Source: Anaerolineae bacterium
GTDB taxonomy: Bacteria > Chloroflexota > Anaerolineae > JAADDB01
Assembly: GCA_015486895.1 (NCBI GenBank)
Contig: WFQT01000462.1
Span: forward strand, 1-9,082
Direction: 5' to 3'
Length of the DNA stretch: 9,082 bases
This document shows positions 1 through 4,845 of this stretch, one piece after another (the stretch's first letter is position 1; each line of letters starts with the position of its first letter). A program made the position numbers and the translations under genes. The notes beneath the pieces are model-generated. The model searched no databases and was not told where the DNA came from. It was given only the letters and a program-made list of their open reading frames with translations.

Positions 1-2637
1 CGCCGGCAGCAAATTGCCTACAAGAGACGTTGCTCCGCTAAAGGCCAAGGCAAAGAGCGTGGGCACGGCTAAATTAAAAGCCACGGTCGGCATGATACCG
101 GTAAGTTTGACCATGACATTGAGAAGCTGGTAGCCCCAATAATAGTAATTCAGGGTACCCCAGGCAAAATAAGGATCGTAAGGCGGGAAATAAGGTGTGC
201 GCACGGTGGCGGTGAAAAAGGCGATCTCCATGAACTTCTCACCGCCGTTCCACGGCTGCCACAAGTCCGGATCCAGCAAACGGATCCAGACGAAGAAGAG
301 ATAAGCTACGGCGAAGATAATTTCATAACCGATGATGAGCCGTCGGTGGGCCCGCCAATACATCTTAAACTCATTGCGGTGGCGACGCCAGAGCCAGCCG
401 GCCCAAGCGATCAAGCCCAAGAAAAGCAGCAGGTACAAAGGCAAATCGTTGCGCCACAGGTGCAGGCTGCTCACCCACCAGCCGGCAAAAGCGATAAAGA
501 GCAACCCGATGGCGCGACTGAAAGGATAACCCCGGTCTCGCAGGTTAGGTAGTAGCAGATATGTCATCGGCCAGGCAGCCACGCCGATGAGGAAGAGCAC
601 CAGCCACCAGAAGAGCACTGCTATTGGCGTGCTACGATTGGCCAGGCTGTTCCAGCGCCAGAAATAAACTACCGGCAAAGTGGATGGCGACCGGTGTAGT
701 AACAGATCCTTGCTCGGATGTTGGCGCTCCGCCGGGACAGGGGCCGTTTTTTTCTTGCCGCCGGGCCAGATCTTCTGGATAAACGGTGCCGGCCCCACAT
801 TCCATGCCTTTGCCCCCTGCCAGGAGTTACCCAGCAGCGCATTCCACTCGTCATCAGTCAGGTTGCGCACTTTCTTGAAAATGAGCACCCGGGGATGATC
901 GTATACCCAGAAACTCTCGTCAGCGCTGTCGTCGGGGAAGACCAACGGTCCTAAACGTGGATAGGTTGTGAAATCGGCGACTCGCTTGAAGCCAAGTTTA
1001 CCCTGGAAGAGCAAGTCGTAGAATTTAACCGTCATGGGATAGCGCTGCGGCAAGTGCGGAATGGCGCGATAAAGCCGGGCTGTGGCGAAAGCATAGTAAT
1101 CAGCCTGGCGCATATTTTCTTTGATGATCTGAAACTTTTGGGCGTTATCCTCATCGTACATGGGCATGACAACCTGGCGATAGCGATGGGCGCCGAGGTT
1201 AGCGTTCGGTTCCGGCAGCCCCAGCGGCAAAGTGTCATCCCAGTGCTCAACAGCAATGACCGAGCCATCCGGCACATGGGCGTAAATCCAGCGGGAAGCA
1301 GTGATCCACGGGTGCGTGGAATCGTAAACGCCGTGAACGAAAGCTAAAGCCCAGATCAGCGTCCAGACGGTTGTGACGACAGTTAAAACAGCGGCCAACC
1401 ATTGTCCCCAGGCCCAGCGCCGCCAATCAAGCCAGCCAACTTGACTATGTCGCCGTCCCCAACGCCAGATAGTACTCAGTAATCCGGCGCCGAAAATGAT
1501 CAGGAAAGGTGTTACCGGCAGCATGTAACGCATGAACTTGGCCAGGAAAAGTCCAGTGACGCCGAAGTAAGGCACGATCCAGGCCAGAATCAGCCACTCG
1601 CCCACTTTTGCCCGGTTCAATGCCGCTTTCAGCACTGCCCAAGCTAAGCCAAGCCACCCTAAAATGCCCAGCGCCCAGCCCATGCCCCAGCGAACGGACT
1701 GGACGATGAAATACAGGTACGGCTTCGTGCCCCGGTACTGCCGGGTGAAAGGAAGATCAGCTTCCCCGCGCACCATTGCCCCCTGTTCCACCAGCACGGC
1801 CTGTTTGAAGTTCGCCCAGTCCAGGATGACGTATGGTGAAGTGATGCCGAAAATAACGATGGCGCTGGCATAAGATAGCGCTAATAGCGTTGCCAATCGT
1901 TCCAAACGGACCCCTCGCCGCCGGAGGACGTAAGCGGCTACAATCGGCGCTGCCAAGATAGGCAGGGCACTGAATTTGGAAGCAATAGCTAATGCCATGC
2001 CGATACCGGTGACCAGCGCGGCCTGGTAGCTGTTTTTCTCAGCCAGGAGCATGGCCCCGTAAACAGCTAACAGCGTAAATGTGGTGGAAATGGGATCCAC
2101 AGCGAAGAAATGCGCCAGTTGGATTTGGGTCACGGTAAACGTAGAGAGAAAAGCGGCCAGAAAAGCGGCTTTGCGGCCGTACAGCCGCCGGGCGATCAGG
2201 AAGAGCAGCAAGACTGTAAACATGTCACTGATGGCCATGAGCACCCGCCCGACGAGGGCAAACCCCGGCACACCATTAGCGGTCAGCATGGTGTGATAGA
2301 TACTCTCCGGCAGGCCCAGGTTGTGGGCAAGGGGAGCTAATTTATTCAGCAAATTGGCCGTGCCCACCAGCAAGTAGAGGGGAAAATGACCGTAAGTGTA
2401 TGAGCGGCGGTGATTAGCGTGCACATCCCAGAGGGGATTCAGCGGAGACCGGTGTGGAGCCAGCGCCTCATCCCAACTGGCCGGCCAGTGAATCGTCGGA
2501 GCGTAAAAAGCCACAGTGGAGCGTTCATCCGGGTGAGGCAGTTGACCGTTCGCCCAATCTACATGATAAACGCGTAGCCCCAGCACCACAAGCAACAGAG
2601 CCGCCAGTAACAGGTCGTCAAGCCATCGCTTCCTCAT
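1..2637 (-). CDS. GT39/PMT-like membrane glycosyltransferase with C-terminal YYY (DUF2298) domain, partial
   Basis: An unbroken frame of 879 codons reads leftward and leaves the window without a stop, so the C-terminus is missing. The N-terminal part (about residues 1-430) is polytopic. Its first membrane segment is at 8-25, and it is followed by HPDE (35-38), the acidic pair expected in the first outer loop of GT-C enzymes. AHFFAVD (175-181) and later hydrophobic segments are typical of the GT39/PMT family, which uses polyprenyl-phosphate sugars. A mostly soluble stretch follows (about 435-640), then a second hydrophobic region from about 665. That region carries YYYWG at 831-835, matching the YYYxG signature of the Chloroflexi/Archaea YYY family (DUF2298). 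The likely role is sugar transfer to an envelope glycan or protein on the outer membrane face; the substrate is unknown. The ATG at 2637 is the first start after an in-frame TAA, with AAGGGG 11 bases upstream. No frameshift is visible. Confidence 0.85.
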   Translation of the reverse strand, partial: MRKRWLDDLLLAALLLVVLGLRVYHVDWANGQLPHPDERSTVAFYAPTIHWPASWDEALAPHRSPLNPLWDVHANHRRSYTYGHFPLYLLVGTANLLNKLAPLAHNLGLPESIYHTMLTANGVPGFALVGRVLMAISDMFTVLLLFLIARRLYGRKAAFLAAFLSTFTVTQIQLAHFFAVDPISTTFTLLAVYGAMLLAEKNSYQAALVTGIGMALAIASKFSALPILAAPIVAAYVLRRRGVRLERLATLLALSYASAIVIFGITSPYVILDWANFKQAVLVEQGAMVRGEADLPFTRQYRGTKPYLYFIVQSVRWGMGWALGILGWLGLAWAVLKAALNRAKVGEWLILAWIVPYFGVTGLFLAKFMRYMLPVTPFLIIFGAGLLSTIWRWGRRHSQVGWLDWRRWAWGQWLAAVLTVVTTVWTLIWALAFVHGVYDSTHPWITASRWIYAHVPDGSVIAVEHWDDTLPLGLPEPNANLGAHRYRQVVMPMYDEDNAQKFQIIKENMRQADYYAFATARLYRAIPHLPQRYPMTVKFYDLLFQGKLGFKRVADFTTYPRLGPLVFPDDSADESFWVYDHPRVLIFKKVRNLTDDEWNALLGNSWQGAKAWNVGPAPFIQKIWPGGKKKTAPVPAERQHPSKDLLLHRSPSTLPVVYFWRWNSLANRSTPIAVLFWWLVLFLIGVAAWPMTYLLLPNLRDRGYPFSRAIGLLFIAFAGWWVSSLHLWRNDLPLYLLLFLGLIAWAGWLWRRHRNEFKMYWRAHRRLIIGYEIIFAVAYLFFVWIRLLDPDLWQPWNGGEKFMEIAFFTATVRTPYFPPYDPYFAWGTLNYYYWGYQLLNVMVKLTGIMPTVAFNLAVPTLFALAFSGATSLVGNLLPA

Positions 2638-2742
2638 AGTATATAGTTCCCCTTAAATGTTTGCGATGTCCGGGCCGGGAAATGGCCTCGACGCCGACCT
2701 GCCATGAGAATTATCGCCATTGGTGTCTGGCCGGCACAATAC

Positions 2743-2777
2743 CATTATTATAGCAATAATGTCTTTCCGGGGAAAGA
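2743..2777 (-). promoter_or_regulatory. Candidate promoter of the glycosyltransferase gene with two adjacent palindromes
   Basis: Read on the minus strand, a perfect TATAAT lies at 2752-2747, giving a leader of about 100 bases before the ATG at 2637. It sits inside the dyad CATTATT-atagc-AATAATG (2743-2761). Directly upstream of the -10, over the -35 zone, is a second perfect dyad, TCTTTCC-gg-GGAAAGA (2762-2777). No good TTGACA-like box is seen at 16-18 bases, so the promoter would be weak or need an activator. The dyads could be binding sites for a regulator. This is inference from position and symmetry only. Confidence 0.4.
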
Positions 2778-2870
2778 AGTAAGGGAGGAGACATTTGCGG
2801 AGAATTCCGGGATCTTCGTAGCTGGAGTCTGGCAAAAACCCATTTAGCGATTCAGCAAGGCAATTTCAAC

Positions 2871-2991
2871 CACAGATTGCACAGATTACACTGATTCTCA
2901 GTCTGATCTTCTCCCCAAACTCCATGAAAAAGATCATGGGCCTACGGCACACCACAGCAGATGAAAATAAGATCAGCGTTTATCTGCGTCC
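2871..2991 (+). repeat. Two-part periodic repeat, copy 1
   Basis: The left part is three 9-base units in tandem: CACAGATTG, CACAGATTA and CACTGATTC (2871-2897). The right part is AGATCAGCGTT followed by ATCTGCGTCC (2970-2991). Between them are small dyads: ACTGA-ttc-TCAGT (2890-2902), CTGATCTT (2903-2910) with AAGATCAG (2969-2976), and CCATGA-aaaaga-TCATGG (2922-2939). The same two end parts recur in opposite orientation at 4263-4381 with almost the same total length. Periodic motifs of this kind are, in my experience, dispersed in intergenic DNA of several environmental phyla. No transposase is attached. Confidence 0.65.
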
Positions 2992-3071
2992 TATTTCTTG
3001 CGAGGAGAGGTCAAGGTGAAGGCAGGCAGCGACAAATCGATAGTTTCCCTGTTAAGTGTTGTCCCTGCTAC

Positions 3072-3180
3072 CCGGCGACTGGAAGTCGCTGCAACGTCTG
3101 CAAAGCCTGCCTTCGCAGGCTAAATCCAGTCGCCGGAGGGCGACTTCGCAGGTGTTGCCCGCAGTTTCCAACTGCCGGGC
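3072..3180 (+). repeat. Cluster of nested hairpins (REP-like or structured RNA)
   Basis: A perfect 12-bp inverted repeat (CCGGCGACTGGA at 3072-3083, TCCAGTCGCCGG at 3125-3136) encloses the hairpin AGCCTGC-cttc-GCAGGCT (3104-3121). The same arms can fold locally instead, as GCGACT-gga-AGTCGC (3075-3089) and AGTCGCC-ggag-GGCGACT (3128-3145). A further hairpin GCAGTT-tcc-AACTGC (3161-3175) can be extended by GCCC/GGGC flanks across one bulge (3157-3180). There is no T-run, so it is not a standard terminator. It looks like a dispersed hairpin repeat; a structured RNA is the alternative. Confidence 0.6.
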
Positions 3181-3241
3181 CTCCAGCAACGCCCAATAGG
3201 AAGATTACCGACAAATCCGACTGACTAATACGATGCGCTTC

Positions 3242-3270
3242 TTTTCTCTTTCCCATTCACGTGCTATACT
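3242..3270 (+). promoter_or_regulatory. Candidate extended -10 promoter for the PIG-L-like gene
   Basis: TATACT at 3265-3270 is preceded by TG plus one base (3262-3264), the extended -10 pattern that can work with a weak -35. The -35 zone (3242-3247) is T-rich but not TTGACA. Initiation near 3277 would give a leader of about 125 bases to the GTG at 3401. That leader would begin close to an 8-bp inverted repeat (CCACAGGT 3272-3279, ACCTGTGG 3325-3332). Confidence 0.35.
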
Positions 3271-3400
3271 TCCACAGGTCACAGAACAGACGGTTAGAGT
3301 GAGTCTTTTTGTAGAGGGTGGTGTACCTGTGGCAGTGAAATACCCGCGGCCATGCAGCCGTTAGCCGGCAGACAGATAGCACTCGCCCGAGGAGGATGTC

Positions 3401-4183
3401 GTGGTAGCCAGACAACACGTTTACATTGCAGCTCATTTCGGAGATGCCGTACTCTCTTGCGGTGACCAGATCGCCTGGCAGCACCTGCGGGGAGAGGCCG
3501 TACTGGTGCTGACTCTTTTCGCCGGCGTGCCGGATTTGCCGGCGTATTCCTCTTTCGCCAGCATGTACACGGCTTTAGGCGGAGACAAACCGTATTCAGC
3601 ACGGCTGCAGGAAGAGGTTGCAGCCCTGCGACAACTCGACGCACCTTTCCGCGGCGCCAGCTACTGGCCAGCGCTATTCCGAAAGCGGCCGGGGGGCGAT
3701 TGGGCTTACCCCACACAGGAAAAACTGTACGGCGAAGTGCTTCCCAGTGAACTAGCCATCGTGGGCGATATCGCCACCAGCATGAACACAGTTTTGCAGC
3801 CAGGTCGAGATATACTCTATGCTCCTTTGGCCGCTGGTGGTCACGTCGATTACAAGCTGACCCGGGCCGTGGCGGAGAAAATGGCATCCCTTGGTTATCC
3901 ACTCTACTTCTACGAAGACTTCCCCTTTGCCGAAGAGGAAAATGCTATAGCCAACGCCCTGCGCACGCCTACCCAATGGCAGGCACGCCTACTGCATCCG
4001 CCGGACGAAGCATGGCAAGCACAATTAGCAGCCCTACAAGCCTATCCCATCTTGTTAACAACCCTTTTCGGGAGCGAGCAAACGGCCAAAGAACGATTAC
4101 AACACTATCGGACGCATCTCGGCGGCCTACCCGGCAGACCGGCATTGCGTCTGTGGCAGCGGGCAGCGAACAGCGAGCAGTGA
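3401..4183 (+). CDS. PIG-L/LmbE family deacetylase homologue with altered active site
   Basis: The 260-residue protein has the Rossmann-like layout of PIG-L/LmbE zinc deacetylases, which remove acetyl groups from N-acetylated sugars and related compounds. The N-terminal motif reads AHFGDAVLSCG (11-21), against the family's H-P/L-D-D-E/A-V-L-x-C-G. The metal-binding His (12) and second Asp (15) are kept, but the first Asp, the general base in studied members such as MshB, is Gly14. The later GGHVD (146-150) supplies the third metal His (148), and YEDFPFA (171-177) is typical of the family. The usual strand between the helix ending EEVAALRQL and DAPFR (80-84) seems to be missing, a shortening of roughly a dozen residues. 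Start: GTG at 3401 with AGGAGG at 3390-3395, five bases away; an ATG at 3396 is out of frame and stops at once. It may be a pseudoenzyme or have a changed substrate. It stands alone between repeat-rich spacers. Confidence 0.8.
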   Translation: MVARQHVYIAAHFGDAVLSCGDQIAWQHLRGEAVLVLTLFAGVPDLPAYSSFASMYTALGGDKPYSARLQEEVAALRQLDAPFRGASYWPALFRKRPGGDWAYPTQEKLYGEVLPSELAIVGDIATSMNTVLQPGRDILYAPLAAGGHVDYKLTRAVAEKMASLGYPLYFYEDFPFAEEENAIANALRTPTQWQARLLHPPDEAWQAQLAALQAYPILLTTLFGSEQTAKERLQHYRTHLGGLPGRPALRLWQRAANSEQ

Positions 4184-4262
4184 AGTCGCTGGCAGGTATT
4201 GCTTAGCAATGGAGCAACCGGGAAGAAATAGAACACGAGTAACTGCTCAGCCGGGTTCCAAT

Positions 4263-4381
4263 GGAACGCAGATGACGCTGATCTCCACATATAATACGTA
4301 GTACGTAATGCGCGACATGGGGACGTCCGGCGCCATTGTTTAAGAGCTTATAGCCAATCCGTGTTTTCCGTGTTATCCATG
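4263..4381 (-). repeat. Two-part periodic repeat, copy 2 (inverted relative to copy 1)
   Basis: Read on the minus strand, the element starts with three 9-base units, CATGGATAA, CACGGAAAA and CACGGATTG (4381-4355). It ends with AGATCAGCGTC followed by ATCTGCGTTCC (4284-4263). The order and spacing match copy 1 at 2871-2991 (119 against 121 bp), but the interiors are not visibly alike. AGATCAGCGT and ATCTGCGT are shared exactly. The two copies face opposite ways and bracket the PIG-L-like gene. Confidence 0.6.
4290..4307 (+). promoter_or_regulatory. Candidate -10 box fused to a TACGTA palindrome
   Basis: A perfect TATAAT (4290-4295) is followed with one base of overlap by TACGTA-g-TACGTA (4295-4307), a perfect 13-bp palindrome at the place where a start-site operator would lie. 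No -35 box is recognisable at 16-18 bases. It could start the ridA-guaA transcript with a leader of about 150 bases. Alternatively it may simply be a fragment of simple ACGTA-type repeat, since it lies inside repeat copy 2. Confidence 0.3.
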
Positions 4382-4388
4382 AGCAAAA

Positions 4389-4420
4389 AACGCTATGTCC
4401 TGACATCAGATTATAGCGTT
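4389..4420. promoter_or_regulatory. 32-bp nested dyad upstream of ridA
   Basis: Outer arms AACGCTAT (4389-4396) and ATAGCGTT (4413-4420) and inner arms CTGA and TCAG (4400-4403, 4406-4409) share one centre and are separated by three bases on each side. Read on the minus strand the hairpin is followed by six Ts (4390-4385), the shape of a rho-independent terminator for antisense transcription. On the plus strand, ATAGC (4413-4417) can instead pair with GCTAT (4425-4429), just before the ridA ribosome binding site. An operator, a minus-strand terminator or a leader switch are all possible. Confidence 0.45.
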
Positions 4421-4450
4421 GAATGCTATTTTCAGGGGAGATCATCTATC

Positions 4451-4837
4451 ATGAAACGAGAAGTCATTGCGACAACCGCAGCCCCGGCGGCCATCGGGCC
4501 GTACTCGCAAGCCATTCGGGCCGGTCAATTAATCTTCACTGCCGGCCAAATCGGCCTGAACCCAACGACGGGGGAAATGCAACCGGACATCGAGAGCCAG
4601 ACCCGGCAAGTTCTCGCCAACTTGCAAGCCGTCTTGCAGCAGGCCGGTTCTGACCTATCCCAGGTTGTGAAGACGACCATCTTTTTAGCAGATTTAGCCG
4701 CTTTTGGCACCGTGAATCGTATTTACGGCCAGGCATTCGCCGCAGCGCCACCGGCTCGTTCTACTGTACAGGCGGCTGCCCTGCCAGCCGGAGCGCTGGT
4801 GGAAATCGAGGCAGTAGCTATCCTTCCTGGAGAGTAA
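4451..4837 (+). CDS. ridA: RidA family reactive imine/enamine deaminase
   Basis: The 128-residue protein is a standard-length RidA/YjgF/UK114 member. It hydrolyses the reactive 2-aminoacrylate and related enamine/imine intermediates released by PLP enzymes, normally as a cytosolic trimer. Visible signatures are IGPYSQAI (15-22), the strand FTAGQIGL (29-36), Arg103 in PPARSTV, which holds the substrate carboxylate, and Glu120 in VEIEAVA near the C-terminus. The E. coli cysteine next to the arginine is replaced here by Thr105. Start: ATG at 4451 with GGGGAG at 4435-4440. The frame stays open upstream to 4361, but that extension runs through repeat DNA and has no family counterpart. The stop lies only a few bases before guaA, so the two genes very likely form an operon. 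Confidence 0.93.
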   Translation: MKREVIATTAAPAAIGPYSQAIRAGQLIFTAGQIGLNPTTGEMQPDIESQTRQVLANLQAVLQQAGSDLSQVVKTTIFLADLAAFGTVNRIYGQAFAAAPPARSTVQAAALPAGALVEIEAVAILPGE

Positions 4838-4845
4838 GGTTGTCA

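Larger units (their letters stand above)
2638..3400. other. Divergent intergenic region (763 bp) without a convincing gene
   Basis: No credible protein gene lies here. Short frames exist on both strands, but they cross repeats and hairpins and resemble no family I know. From the minus-strand gene rightward the region holds: a leader of about 100 bases (2638-2738) with a possible 23-residue upstream frame; the promoter-like dyads (2743-2777); unremarkable sequence (2778-2869); a two-part periodic repeat (2871-2991); unremarkable sequence (2992-3070); a hairpin cluster (3072-3180); and a candidate promoter and leader for the plus-strand PIG-L-like gene (3242-3400). Confidence 0.7.
4184..4450. 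other. Repeat-rich spacer between the PIG-L-like gene and ridA
   Basis: No gene is supported. The spacer holds a short dyad ATTGCT-t-AGCAAT (4198-4210), the second two-part repeat (4263-4381), a TATAAT next to a TACGTA palindrome (4290-4307), a 32-bp nested dyad (4389-4420) and the ridA ribosome binding site GGGGAG (4435-4440). No plus-strand hairpin followed by a T-run is seen, so the transcript end of the PIG-L-like gene is not defined by sequence. Confidence 0.6.

Noticed and set aside
2871..2897. CRISPR-like array from the tandem 9-base units
   Set aside because: The units are contiguous, far too short and have no spacers; no cas gene is nearby.
2961..3224. A plus-strand frame of 87 codons with several Cys pairs, resembling a small zinc-binding protein
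   Set aside because: It runs through repeat copy 1 and the hairpin cluster; the cysteines come from the GC-rich hairpin arms, and there is no ribosome binding site.
3294..3902. A 202-codon minus-strand frame
   Set aside because: It is antisense to the PIG-L-like gene, Arg/Pro-rich and unlike any family; the plus-strand frame carries the recognisable motifs.
4427..4438. The extension would encode a Y-F-Q-G string like a viral protease site
   Set aside because: It is outside the likely coding region and a four-residue match is expected by chance.
4361..4450. A 30-codon N-terminal extension of RidA
   Set aside because: It overlaps the periodic repeat and the dyad, lacks a family counterpart, and the ATG at 4451 has its own ribosome binding site.
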